64,000 nt of DNA from JABDPF01 sp037384065 (GCA_037384065.1 JARROJ010000021.1:29663-93662); one strand, 5' to 3'; positions 48,181-56,832 are shown, counted from the first letter of the stretch. Numbers and translations: made by a program. The notes: generated from the sequence alone by a model not told the origin.

Positions 48181-48417
48181 ATGACCCTCAAAGAACTCCG
48201 TCCCGGCCAATCCGCCCGCATCGAAGCGGTGGACGCCCATCGCCCCGGCGTCCTTCGACTGATGGTGCTGGGACTGATCGAAGGCGCCGAAGTCCGGTAC
48301 CGGAATTCCGCGATCGGCGGAGATCCGATGGAACTCTCCGTTTTCGGCACCGCCATCTCCGTGCGCAAGCAACAGGCGGACAGCTTCCGGGTGACGCCGT
48401 TACCGGCGGATGTCTGA
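48181..48417 (+). CDS. feoA: Ferrous iron transport protein A
   Basis: FeoA is a 78-residue cytoplasmic SH3-like protein required for FeoB-mediated Fe2+ uptake. The start is MTLKELRPGQSARIEAV and the ending YRNSAIGGDPMELSVFGT-AISVRKQQA has the family pattern. It overlaps feoB by 8 nt. No FeoC gene follows feoB. Confidence 0.92.
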   Translation: MTLKELRPGQSARIEAVDAHRPGVLRLMVLGLIEGAEVRYRNSAIGGDPMELSVFGTAISVRKQQADSFRVTPLPADV

Positions 48418-50596
48418 ACCCGCAGAAACCTACGTACCGATCGAATCGATCGGTATACGCCGGCGTGCGTCCCGCACCATTGCCGTCATCGGCAACCCGA
48501 ACTCGGGCAAGAGCACCCTGTTCAACCGCCTGACGGGCCTGCGCCAGACAACCGGCAATTACCCGGGCGTTACCGTCGAGAAACATTCCGGCATCGCCCA
48601 ACTCGAAACCGGTGCCGTCGAACTGGTCGATCTGCCGGGAATCTATTGCCTCGGCGGCTTCTCGGCCGACGAAAAAATCGCGGTCGACGTGATCCTCGGA
48701 CGGCTCGAGGCGGCGACGCACCCGGACGGCCTGCTGGTCGTGCTGGATGCGACGCACCTGTACCAGGGCCTGTACCTGCTGCAGCAGTTGATGGAAATGA
48801 AGCTGCCCACGGTCGTCGCGCTGACGATGACCGACGTCGCCACGTCGAGCGGCATCGACATCTCGATCGAAGTCCTGCAACGGCATCTGGGGGGTATCCA
48901 GATCGTACCGGTCGTCGCCAAGACCGGCCGCGGCGTCGACAACCTGAAGGCCGCGCTGGAGGAAATCGGCGACGCCGCCGTGCCGTCGATCCCGGAATCG
49001 TGGCCGGAACTCAGCGACGCGGCCGACCGATTGGCGAACCACGCCAACGGCGAAGTGCCACGGATCGACGTCATCCAGGCGCTGTTGCATCCCGACGGCG
49101 ATGCCGCCGCGCGGCTCGAGGATCGTATCGGCCCCGCGCACCTCACCGAGGCCCGCTCGGCGCTGTTCGGCAACGAGCCGCCGCAGGCCTGTGAGGCCCG
49201 ACACCGCTACCGCTGGGTGCGCCAGGTGCTCGGCGAGTGCCAGCAGCAGGCGCCGTTACTCGACCGCTTCGGCGCGAAGATTCTGCGCTGGTTCAATCGG
49301 CCCTGGCCCGCCACGCTGACCTTTTTCATCGTCATGGCGCTGATGTTCCAGGCCGTGTTTTCCTGGGCCACTCCGTTGATGGAAGGGATCGATGGCGCCG
49401 CGACCGCCCTGTCCGGCTGGGTCGCCGCGCACCTGCCGCCGGGCGCCTTTTCGAGCTTTCTCACCGATGGCGTTATCGCCGGGGTCGGCAGCGTCATCGT
49501 GTTCCTGCCACAGATCCTGATCCTGTTCCTGTTCATCATCGTACTGGAGGACTCGGGCTTCCTGGCGCGCGCTGCGTTCCTGATGGACCGCGTCATGCGC
49601 GGCGTCGGCCTGTCGGGTCAATCGGTGATCCCGATGCTGTCCAGCTTCGCCTGCGCGGTGCCGGCAATCATGGCTACCCGGGTGATTCCCAACCGGCGGG
49701 ACCGCATCGCCACGATCCTGGCCGCCCCGTTCATGACCTGCTCGGCACGCCTGCCGGTCTACGCGCTGTTGATCGCGGCCTTTGTGCCGCAGCAGCGAGT
49801 CGGCTGGTTCAACCTGCAGGGCCTGGTGCTGCTCGGCCTGTACCTGCTCGGCATCGCCGGCGGACTGATCACGGCATGGTTGCTCAAGCGGTCCGCGTTA
49901 CGTGGCCCCAAGCCGCAATTCGCCCTGGCGCTGCCCGAGTTTCGCTGGCCAAACCCGCAAACGGTCGCGATCAAGCTGCTGGATCGCGCACGGGTTTTCG
50001 TCAAGCGGGCCGGCACCGTGATCTTCGCGGTCGCCGTGCTGATCTGGGCGCTGGCGTATTTTCCCCGCTCGGACGACGTGAGCAGCGACCTGGAAGCCGC
50101 CGTGCAACGCGCCGAAACGACCCTGGACGGCGCACGGCTGGACGCCGAGGTCGAACGCCTGGAACAGGTCGCCGCCGCGGCGCAGCTCGAACAGAGTATG
50201 CTCGGCCGTGCCGGGCAGTTTCTCGAACCGGTGTTCCGCCCGCTCGGCTGGGACTGGCGCGTCTCCGCCGCCGTGATCGCCGGTTTCCCGGCGCGCGAGG
50301 TGGTCGTCGCGGTGATGGGCACCATCTATGCGGTCGGTGAAGAGGCCGAGGAATCCAGCCTGGCGGGCAAGTTGCGTTCCGCGAGCTGGCCCGACGGCAG
50401 CCCGGTCTTCACGCTGCCGATGGTGCTCGGTCTGCTGATCTTCTACGCCTGGTGCCTGCAGTGCGCCGCCACCATCGCCGTCATCCGACGCGAAACGAAC
50501 AGCTGGCGCTGGCCGGTGTTTGCATGGAGCTATATGACGGTGCTCGGCTATTCCGGGGCCTTTCTCGTCTACCAGCTGGGCAGTATGGCGCACTGA
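48410..50596 (+). CDS. feoB: Ferrous iron transport protein B
   Basis: This is a 728-residue inner-membrane Fe2+ transporter with an N-terminal GTPase. G1 is GNPNSGKSTLFNRLTG (residues about 28-43), G2 TGNYPGVTVEK, G3 DLPGIYCLGG; the expected G4 NxxD is replaced by TMTDVA, as in many FeoB variants. The membrane half contains GVIAGVGSVIVFLPQI, the Gate motif SCAVPAIMATRVI, the FMTCSARLPVYALLI helix and the second Gate with FPAREVVVAVMGTIYAVGE. It is coupled to feoA. The loss of Asn in G4 is read directly and may affect guanine specificity. Confidence 0.95.
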   Translation: MSEPAETYVPIESIGIRRRASRTIAVIGNPNSGKSTLFNRLTGLRQTTGNYPGVTVEKHSGIAQLETGAVELVDLPGIYCLGGFSADEKIAVDVILGRLEAATHPDGLLVVLDATHLYQGLYLLQQLMEMKLPTVVALTMTDVATSSGIDISIEVLQRHLGGIQIVPVVAKTGRGVDNLKAALEEIGDAAVPSIPESWPELSDAADRLANHANGEVPRIDVIQALLHPDGDAAARLEDRIGPAHLTEARSALFGNEPPQACEARHRYRWVRQVLGECQQQAPLLDRFGAKILRWFNRPWPATLTFFIVMALMFQAVFSWATPLMEGIDGAATALSGWVAAHLPPGAFSSFLTDGVIAGVGSVIVFLPQILILFLFIIVLEDSGFLARAAFLMDRVMRGVGLSGQSVIPMLSSFACAVPAIMATRVIPNRRDRIATILAAPFMTCSARLPVYALLIAAFVPQQRVGWFNLQGLVLLGLYLLGIAGGLITAWLLKRSALRGPKPQFALALPEFRWPNPQTVAIKLLDRARVFVKRAGTVIFAVAVLIWALAYFPRSDDVSSDLEAAVQRAETTLDGARLDAEVERLEQVAAAAQLEQSMLGRAGQFLEPVFRPLGWDWRVSAAVIAGFPAREVVVAVMGTIYAVGEEAEESSLAGKLRSASWPDGSPVFTLPMVLGLLIFYAWCLQCAATIAVIRRETNSWRWPVFAWSYMTVLGYSGAFLVYQLGSMAH

Positions 50597-50654
50597 TCCC
50601 GCGCCGGGCGGATCGCCGGGTCACGTATTGATCGACCTTACTGAGTCGCGGAGC

Positions 50655-50677
50655 CGCTCCGATCATTCCGCGGAGCG
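50655..50677. terminator. Possible terminator hairpin after feoB
   Basis: CGCTCCG (50655-50661) pairs perfectly with CGGAGCG (50671-50677) around a 9-base loop in the 153-base gap between convergent feoB and the repeat-protein gene. Only a short CTTTC follows, so intrinsic termination is doubtful. Confidence 0.25.
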
Positions 50678-50749
50678 CGTCTTTCAATGGGGCGCCAAAC
50701 GACAGCCTCGCCAATTGCCGCGGCCGAGTATTCGAACGAAACCGTCGTA

Positions 50750-51295
50750 CTACCCGCGATAGCGTATCGCTGCGAGACCCGCCATCAGGAAGGTCAGAAT
50801 AATCAGGCCCGGCATTGAAAGTGTCGGCACGGGCGTAGCCTCGACGGGTGCGACCACCGCGGTCGAACGTTCGGTCGTGTCCTCCGGGCCGTCGCAATCG
50901 AAGTCATCCAGATCGACAAACCCGTCGTTGTCGTTGTCGATGCCGTCGCTGCACTGGGTCGGCGACTCGGTGGCGTCCTCGCTGTCGACGCAGTTGAAGT
51001 CATCCAGATCGACGAAACCGTCGTTGTCGTTGTCGATGCCGTCGCTGCACTGGGTCGGCGATTCGGTGTCGTCGTTACTATCGACGCAGTTGAAATCCTG
51101 CAGATCGATGAAACCATCGTTGTCGTTGTCGATACCGTCGCTGCATTCGGTCTGCGCAAGGGCCTGGGTGCTAAAAATCAGCAACAGCGCAACAAGCGCA
51201 ATTTTTGATGATCGCCAGAAGGCTTTTCGAACAGCTTTCGCGGGGAAAAGTGGATCAAGAACCCGGGTTACGAAACGTGCCTGCATCCTTTGCAT
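50750..51295 (-). CDS. Secreted Ca-binding-repeat protein with IPTL-CTERM-like anchor
   Basis: The 181-residue protein starts at ATG 51295 with a perfect AGGAGG seven bases upstream. It has an extended signal peptide (hydrophobic 32-48, cleaving near ALAQ). Three acidic repeats begin at Cys51, Cys83 and Cys115, each CSDGIDNDNDGF followed by a Cys-closed DxxDF stretch. These resemble calcium-binding DxDxDG loops with one disulfide per unit. The C-terminus VPTLSMPGLIILTFLMAGLA and a short basic tail match the IPTL-CTERM sorting pattern. Cell-surface or released location is inferred; function is unknown. Confidence 0.8.
   Translation of the reverse strand: MQRMQARFVTRVLDPLFPAKAVRKAFWRSSKIALVALLLIFSTQALAQTECSDGIDNDNDGFIDLQDFNCVDSNDDTESPTQCSDGIDNDNDGFVDLDDFNCVDSEDATESPTQCSDGIDNDNDGFVDLDDFDCDGPEDTTERSTAVVAPVEATPVPTLSMPGLIILTFLMAGLAAIRYRG
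50882..51145 (-). repeat. Tandem 96-nt repeat within the acidic-repeat gene
   Basis: There are two full 96-base units (51145-51050 and 51049-50954) and a partial third (50953-50882). Each encodes a 32-residue unit starting with Cys-Ser-Asp-Gly-Ile-Asp. Units two and three are almost identical over the first 57 bases at DNA level, so copy number may vary by slippage. Confidence 0.85.
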
Positions 51296-51732
51296 GGTGA
51301 ATCCTCCTGGTCTGTTTCGCCCGTTACCGGCGCCCGAACAGAGCGGCCGAGGAGCGGAATCAGTTGAACGGCATGCTACAGACATTTCGGAAGGGCGTCC
51401 AATTCAAGGTTGATTTCCGGAATCTTTTCGGGCGTTGACCGATCACATCGCGGGCCTTCAGATCGCCGATCTTCAATAAAACCGGGCAATCGTTCGTTTT
51501 AACCATTCCTGAAGCGGACGCCGGGATACTTTTCCGCACAAAGACGCCCGGCGTCCGATCCTTTCAGACCATGCCAGCCGGTGAATTCACCCCACCTACG
51601 GTATCAGCTGAAAATCGGAATAAAGCTCTGTTGAGAGTGCACTGGCCGTCAACGATCCGAGGCAGAACCAAAGGCCGTCCGATCGCTTGCCTGCGTTTCG
51701 GCCGAGAGCAAGCGCCTATCCCCGTCGTTGAA
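51296..51732. other. 437-base non-coding gap with two inverted repeats
   Basis: No credible gene is seen between the repeat-protein start and the DUF3604 stop. It holds a perfect 11-bp inverted repeat (CGGACGCCGGG 51515-51525 and its complement 51547-51557, 21-base loop) and a 7-bp one (CGCTTGC 51684-51690, GCAAGCG 51708-51714) just after the DUF3604 stop. Neither has a clear T-run. The gap is more AT-rich than the flanking core genes. Confidence 0.6.
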
Positions 51733-53619
51733 CTAGGGCGTATACCAGATGGGGCTCGTATAAGCCCGGTCGGTTACTGCCATGGCGGTGCCTTCCGGCA
51801 TCTCGATCCCGAAATACTTGGCGTCGTAAGCGGTCCAACGGGGTGTCGGAATCTCGATGACCCGAACGTAATAGAATGCCTTGAGTCCGGAATCGAAATC
51901 AGGATCCTTCCAGTAGCCGGAAAGGACGGCCGAGCCGATCGTATTCGTGTAGGTCGCATTCGCGACGTCGACGGTGTTGCCAACGGAGTCGTGGGCACGG
52001 CCGTCAGCGCCGATCTCGCGGCCACCCGAAACGGCCACGTCATAAATTCGCTCGTGCAGGTCCCCACGCTTGTCGAGCCAGCCCTTGATGATCTGGATGC
52101 GGTCCAGGTTCGCGCCATCCGGATCGCGCAGTGCGCGAACCATGAAACTCGGCGCAGCACCTTCCGGGCCGGGGAGAAGATCGCCGCCCATTGGAACACC
52201 CCGGGCATAACCCTGCTGGGCGAAGTCGGGGCGTTGAACCTCGGAGGGTTCGAAATCCCATCCAGCGAAGACGCGGACGCGCAGGCGAGTGCCTGTAGTG
52301 GCGTAAACCTCACGCCTGGCGAAGGCGTCCCAGATAGCCTCGCGGGTATTTTCAACGGCCCATGCGGCAGCGAGGCCCGAGGCACCCAGGTCGATGTCTC
52401 GAATGGAGTAAGCAGGATCGACCGGGCTTTCAATGAAGTAGCCGTCACGGCGATGCGGTGAGGGCTCCACGAAGTGAATCTTTCCGAACCAGTTCTCCTC
52501 CCGCGTCGACGGGATGGCGTTATGGCTGTCGGTCGAGCCCACCATGCCGAACTTGAACGGATTCACGCCCACGCGAGCCTCCTCCGCCAAACCGAGTTTC
52601 AGCGCCTCACGGGCGTACTCTGTTCGCAGCATCTCCGGCGTCTTCGGCTCCGTGCCCGTGAGGTTCGACTTGTCCATGAGTTCAAAGTCCGCGAACTCGT
52701 CTTCCGGTGAGAGCAGTGGGTGCGCTTCGCTGGTGCCCTTGGGCTGGGTGACTTCGACAACCCGCTCGAAACGCTGGCGCCGTTTGGCGTAGTCCTTGTC
52801 GAAGCGCTTACCGTCAAATGTTTCGAGCATGAACATCATCCCGTTGGACAAGTTGCCGTTGTGCGGTATGGCGAAGACCCTGCCCCCGGTTTTGCTTTCG
52901 TACGCATGGAGGTATTCCCAGAGGTCTTCCGGATCATCGCTGTCGAAGGCGGAGAACGGCACCACTTGCCGGGTGCGATCCTTCCCGTCCCGGAAGATGA
53001 CGTTGCGGTGCAGGTTGTTGCTCCCCGGCCCGGATGTCCACTCATAGCCGATAAAGGTGGTGAAGACACCCGGCTGGTTGAAGCGTTCCGCGTTCTCAAT
53101 CACCCGTTCCCAGACCCGTGAGCGCATCTCGGCGCTGTCGATGGGATCCTCGCCCTTTGCATTGAACGCGCTCCACTCATAGGCAGCCTTGATCCCTTCG
53201 CCCGCATTGAAATACTCGAGCCATTTCCGCCCATTCTCGCTCTTCTTGAGGAGAGGGTCTCCACGGTCCAGGTAGTCGTATATCCCGAGGTTCTCGGCAT
53301 GGTCCGCAACGACCACGAAATCGAGCGGGCGGACGAGCTTGAAGGGCAAGCCCGTCTGGCTGGTCACCTGCTCGCCTCGCGCAACCCGGTAGGCAAACTC
53401 CGGCCCAAGTGTCGCGCCCGCGAGACCGGCATCCGCCGACCAGGAGGTGTGCAGGTGGGTGTCGCCGAAGTAAACCTGCTGTGGAAAATCCTGATCGACG
53501 TAGGGCGAATAATGCTCGACTTTTCCCGAGTGGCTGCCGTCGGGCACGGTAAATTCCTGCGCGACACCGAGCGTAGCCGGGAGGACCAGAAATGCGGAAA
53601 TCGAAACAAGAAATTTCAT
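51733..53619 (-). CDS. DUF3604 domain-containing exported protein
   Basis: The 628-residue protein starts at ATG 53619 with a signal peptide (MKFLVSISAFLVLPATLGVAQ). DUF3604 proteins contain PHP-phosphoesterase-like metal motifs, visible here as YFGDTHLHTSWSADAGL, FVVVADHAENLGIYD, FIGYEWTSGPG, AIPHNGNLSNGMM and MVGSTDSHNAIPSTREENW. The arrangement suggests a periplasmic or extracellular metal-dependent hydrolase of unknown substrate. GC content is visibly lower than the neighbours: by hand count 29 of 60 bases in 52801-52860, against 42 of 60 in 49201-49260 of feoB. Confidence 0.87.
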   Translation of the reverse strand: MKFLVSISAFLVLPATLGVAQEFTVPDGSHSGKVEHYSPYVDQDFPQQVYFGDTHLHTSWSADAGLAGATLGPEFAYRVARGEQVTSQTGLPFKLVRPLDFVVVADHAENLGIYDYLDRGDPLLKKSENGRKWLEYFNAGEGIKAAYEWSAFNAKGEDPIDSAEMRSRVWERVIENAERFNQPGVFTTFIGYEWTSGPGSNNLHRNVIFRDGKDRTRQVVPFSAFDSDDPEDLWEYLHAYESKTGGRVFAIPHNGNLSNGMMFMLETFDGKRFDKDYAKRRQRFERVVEVTQPKGTSEAHPLLSPEDEFADFELMDKSNLTGTEPKTPEMLRTEYAREALKLGLAEEARVGVNPFKFGMVGSTDSHNAIPSTREENWFGKIHFVEPSPHRRDGYFIESPVDPAYSIRDIDLGASGLAAAWAVENTREAIWDAFARREVYATTGTRLRVRVFAGWDFEPSEVQRPDFAQQGYARGVPMGGDLLPGPEGAAPSFMVRALRDPDGANLDRIQIIKGWLDKRGDLHERIYDVAVSGGREIGADGRAHDSVGNTVDVANATYTNTIGSAVLSGYWKDPDFDSGLKAFYYVRVIEIPTPRWTAYDAKYFGIEMPEGTAMAVTDRAYTSPIWYTP

Positions 53620-53856
53620 GGAACAGCCACCTGCCAAATCTGAACGTTCGGCGAGAGTAGCACAACGCGCCAATTTCGTCGTTCGCGCGAGCGTCCGCTT
53701 CGGACCGATTTGAGACGTACAACGTGCTCAACGGGCCCCGCATTCTGGTTCCGGTTACCGCACAAAAAAGGATACACCCCGCAAGGCCGGGGATTGCGGA
53801 GATGGCGATGATCGCTGACAACCCAAGCGCACCCGCGTTCTGAATCCTGCCCTGTC
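53620..53856. other. Gap between DUF3604 gene and rplQ terminator
   Basis: No open reading frame of note is seen. It should hold the DUF3604 promoter (reading leftward), but no convincing -35/-10 pair was found. Its rightmost part adjoins the rplQ terminator. Confidence 0.5.
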
Positions 53857-53885
53857 AAAGAAAAAGCCCGGCATGAGCCGGGCTT
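53857..53885 (-). terminator. Rho-independent terminator of the ribosomal protein cluster
   Basis: On the minus strand a perfect 9-bp stem (AAGCCCGGC / GCCGGGCTT) with a 4-base loop is followed by TTTTTCTTT. It lies 43 bases after the rplQ stop and marks the end of the alpha operon. Confidence 0.93.
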
Positions 53886-53927
53886 CGTGTTTCGCGATGA
53901 TCGTCCTGAGACGACCCAACGGTACGG

Positions 53928-54314
53928 TCACTCCGCTTCGACGCCCTCGTCGGCGCGCGGGCGGTCGACCAGTTCGACGTAGGCCATCGGCGCGCTGTCG
54001 CCGGCACGGTAGCCGCATTTCATGATGCGGAGGTAGCCGCCCGGGCGGTCCGCGTAGCGCGGCCCGAGTTCATTGAACAGCTTGGTGACCACATCGCGGT
54101 CGCGCAGCCGGTCGAAAGCCTGGCGGCGATGCGCCACGCTGTCCGTCTTCGCCAGCGTAATCAGCGGTTCGGCCACGCGGCGAAGTTCCTTCGCCTTCGG
54201 CACGGTGGTCTTGATGATTTCATGCTCGAACAGCGACGACGCCATGTTGCGGAACATGGCCTTACGGTGGGCGCTGTCGCGGTTCAGTTTTCTTCCAGCT
54301 TTTTGGTGACGCAT
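53928..54314 (-). CDS. rplQ: 50S ribosomal protein L17
   Basis: L17 is 128 residues, beginning MRHQKAGRKLNRDSAHRKAM and including TTVPKAKELRRVAEPLITLAK, both diagnostic. It is the last gene of the alpha operon, after rpoA. The C-terminal tail is acidic (DRPRADEGVEAE). A strong terminator follows. Confidence 0.98.
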   Translation of the reverse strand: MRHQKAGRKLNRDSAHRKAMFRNMASSLFEHEIIKTTVPKAKELRRVAEPLITLAKTDSVAHRRQAFDRLRDRDVVTKLFNELGPRYADRPGGYLRIMKCGYRAGDSAPMAYVELVDRPRADEGVEAE

Positions 54315-54358
54315 GGTCGTGTCCTATCTCATTCCGCCGGGCGGGTTCGAACGCCTGT

Positions 54359-55348
54359 TCAGGCGCCGACGAGGCTCTCCGGCGGCCAGTTTTCCAGTTT
54401 CATGCCCAACGAGAGATCGTGCGACGCGAGTACGTCCTTGATTTCCGTCAGGGATTTCTTGCCCAGGTTCGGGGTCTTCAGCAGTTCGACCTCGGTGCGC
54501 TGCACCAGGTCGCCGATGTACAGAATGCTCTCCGCTTTCAGGCAGTTCGCGGAGCGCACGGTCAGTTCGAGGTCGTCGATCGGCCGCAACAGCACTGGGT
54601 CGATTTCCTGTTCCTTCTCCTCGACTTCCACGACCTGGCGCGCCTTGAAATCGACGAACACGGACAGCTGATCGTACAGGATGTTCGCCGCCAGCTTGAC
54701 CGCGCCTTCACAGTCCACCGTGCCGTTCGTCTCGATATCGAGGATCAGCTTGTCGAGGTTGGTCCGCTGCTCGACACGGGCCGCATCCACCGAGTACGCG
54801 ACCTTGCGCACCGGGCAGAAGGAGGCGTCGAGCTGCAGGCGGCCGATCGGCCGGCTTTCCTGCTCACCGACGATGAGCTGCTGGGTGGCGGGCTGGTAGC
54901 CGACGCCACGCACGACCTTCAGACGCATGTTCACGCTGCCGTCCTGGGTCAGGTTGCAGATGAGGTGGTCCGGATTGACGACTTCCACGGTGTGGTCGAG
55001 CTGGATGTCGCCGGCCGTCACCGGGCCTGCGCCCGACTTGCTCAGGGTCAAAACGGCCTCGTCGCGCTCGTGCATGCGCAACGCGATACCCTTGAGGTTG
55101 AGCAGGACTTCGATGATGTCTTCCTGCAGGCCCTCGATCGCCGTGTACTCGTGCAGTACGCCGTCCATTTCAACTTCGACGATGGCGCACCCGGGAATGG
55201 ACGAGAGCAGAACGCGCCGCAGCGCGTTACCCAGCGTGTGACCGAAACCACGCTCGAGCGGCTCCAGCGTGATCTTGGCCCGGTTCGGGTTGATTTCATC
55301 CACACCGACCGCGCTGGGTTTCAACATTTGTTCAATTACACCCACCAT
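54359..55348 (-). CDS. rpoA: DNA-directed RNA polymerase subunit alpha
   Basis: The alpha subunit nucleates RNA polymerase assembly. At 329 residues it equals the E. coli length. The N-terminal domain has KITLEPLERGFGHTLGNALR and LLSSIPGCAIVEVEMDGV. The C-terminal domain carries the UP-element and activator contact surface RSANCLKAESILYIGDLVQR and TPNLGKKSLTEIKDVL. It lies between rpsD and rplQ. Confidence 0.98.
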   Translation of the reverse strand: MVGVIEQMLKPSAVGVDEINPNRAKITLEPLERGFGHTLGNALRRVLLSSIPGCAIVEVEMDGVLHEYTAIEGLQEDIIEVLLNLKGIALRMHERDEAVLTLSKSGAGPVTAGDIQLDHTVEVVNPDHLICNLTQDGSVNMRLKVVRGVGYQPATQQLIVGEQESRPIGRLQLDASFCPVRKVAYSVDAARVEQRTNLDKLILDIETNGTVDCEGAVKLAANILYDQLSVFVDFKARQVVEVEEKEQEIDPVLLRPIDDLELTVRSANCLKAESILYIGDLVQRTEVELLKTPNLGKKSLTEIKDVLASHDLSLGMKLENWPPESLVGA

Positions 55349-55435
55349 AGGGATCGCCTCTTTACTGTTCTTTCAGATGTAGTTCCGATCGCCGCGTCCG
55401 GCGCTGCAGGATCAGCGCCCTGCAACCGCGCGGGA

Positions 55436-56062
55436 TTACTTGGAGTAAAGCTCCACGATCAGGTTCTCATTGATGTCCGGTGACAACTGGTCGCGGTCCG
55501 GATAAGCCTTGAAGACGCCTTCGAACTTCTTGGAATCGACTTCCATCCAGGCCGGAACGAGGTCCATTTCCTGGCTCAGCGCCACGGCCTCTTTCACGCG
55601 CAGCTGGTTTTTCGCCTTTTCGCGAACCGCGATGACGTCTTCCGGCTTGATCCGGTACGACGGAATGTTCACCGTCTGGCCGTTCACGGAGATCGCCTTG
55701 TGCGAGACCATCTGGCGGGCCTGGGCGCGGGTTACCGCGAAGCCCATCCGGTACACCACGTTGTCGAGACGGCTTTCCAGCAGGCGCAGAAGGTTTTCGC
55801 CGGTAGCGCCTTTCTGCTGCGCGGCCAGCTTGTAGTAATTCCGGAACTGGCGCTCGAGAATGCCGTAGGTGCGGCGCACCTTCTGCTTCTCGCGCAGCTG
55901 CAGCGCGTAATCCGACAAACGCATGCGGCGCGAAGAGCCATGCTGCCCCGGCGGCTGGTTCAGCTTGCACTTGGACTCGAGGCCGCGCGCCGGGCTCTTC
56001 AGCTCGAGGTCGACGCCTTCGCGGCGCGCCAGCTTACAGGTGGGTCCGATGTATCTTGCCAT
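55436..56062 (-). CDS. rpsD: 30S ribosomal protein S4
   Basis: S4 is 208 residues and starts MARYIGPTCKLARREG. LRRMRLSDYALQLREKQK-like MRLSDYALQLREKQKVRRTYG and the S4 RNA-binding domain LDNVVYRMGFAVTRAQARQM are present. S4 initiates small-subunit assembly and represses the alpha operon in E. coli. The Zn-binding cysteines of the longer S4 type are absent. Confidence 0.98.
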   Translation of the reverse strand: MARYIGPTCKLARREGVDLELKSPARGLESKCKLNQPPGQHGSSRRMRLSDYALQLREKQKVRRTYGILERQFRNYYKLAAQQKGATGENLLRLLESRLDNVVYRMGFAVTRAQARQMVSHKAISVNGQTVNIPSYRIKPEDVIAVREKAKNQLRVKEAVALSQEMDLVPAWMEVDSKKFEGVFKAYPDRDQLSPDINENLIVELYSK

Positions 56063-56077
56063 CTGGTTTAACTCCCG

Positions 56078-56461
56078 TCAGACGCGACGTTTTTTCGGTG
56101 GCCGACATCCGTTGTGCGGAATCGGCGTCACGTCGGTAATGTTCGTGATCTTGTAGCCAAGGGCGTGCAGTGCGCGCACCGAGGACTCGCGTCCCGGACC
56201 CGGCCCCTTGACGCGGACGTCCAGGTTCTTCAGTCCGTAATCGAGTGCGGCGCGGCCGGCCGTCTCGGCGGCGACCTGCGCGGCGAACGGCGTGCTCTTG
56301 CGGGAACCGCGGAAACCCGCGCCTCCGGCCGTCGCCCACGACAGGGCATTGCCCTGGCGGTCGGTGATCGTGATGATCGTGTTGTTGAACGAGGCATGCA
56401 CGTGGGCGATGCCTTCGACAACGGTCTTCTTGACCCTTTTCTTACGAATCGGCTTAGCCAT
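56078..56461 (-). CDS. rpsK: 30S ribosomal protein S11
   Basis: S11 is 127 residues. Family motifs are GIAHVHASFNNTIITITD, GFRGSRKSTPFAAQVAAE and the C-terminal PIPHNGCRPPKKRRV. It lies on the 30S platform, bound near the 3' end of 16S rRNA. It follows rpsM by 14 nt. Confidence 0.98.
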   Translation of the reverse strand: MAKPIRKKRVKKTVVEGIAHVHASFNNTIITITDRQGNALSWATAGGAGFRGSRKSTPFAAQVAAETAGRAALDYGLKNLDVRVKGPGPGRESSVRALHALGYKITNITDVTPIPHNGCRPPKKRRV

Positions 56462-56475
56462 GTTTCAATCCGCCC

Positions 56476-56832
56476 TTAACGCTTGATCGGACGCCGCGGA
56501 CCCTTGCGGGTGCGTGCATTCGTCTTGGTTTGCTGTCCGCGAACCGGCAGGCCACGGCGATGACGCAGACCCCGGTAACACCCCAGGTCCATCAGTCGCT
56601 TGATGTTCATCGCCACCTCGCGGCGCAGGTCACCCTCGACCGTCATCCTGGCGACTTCCGCGCGCAGCGCTTCTTCCTCACCTTCGGTCAGGTCGCGAAT
56701 CCGGGTATCCGGCGCCACGCCGGCCGCCTCGCAGATCTGGTATGCGCGTGTCTTACCGATACCGTAGATGTGCGTAAGACCCACCCAGGCGTGCTTCTGC
56801 ACCGGAATGTTGACTCCTGCAATACGAGCCAT
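56476..56832 (-). CDS. rpsM: 30S ribosomal protein S13
   Basis: S13 is 118 residues from ATG 56832 (MARIAGVNIPVQKHAWVGLT) with AGGAG nine bases upstream. HIYGIGKTRAYQICEAAGV and the basic tail GLPVRGQQTKTNARTRKGPR are diagnostic. It is the first gene of the alpha operon and has its own promoter directly upstream. Confidence 0.98.
   Translation of the reverse strand: MARIAGVNIPVQKHAWVGLTHIYGIGKTRAYQICEAAGVAPDTRIRDLTEGEEEALRAEVARMTVEGDLRREVAMNIKRLMDLGCYRGLRHRRGLPVRGQQTKTNARTRKGPRRPIKR

Noticed and set aside
50882..51145. CRISPR-like periodic repeats
   Set aside because: The repeats are contiguous 96-nt coding units without unique spacers and encode a regular protein repeat.
51571..52461. A 296-codon plus-strand frame across the DUF3604 gene
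   Set aside because: Mostly antisense to the DUF3604 gene, which has a signal peptide and metal motifs; the frame has no family features.
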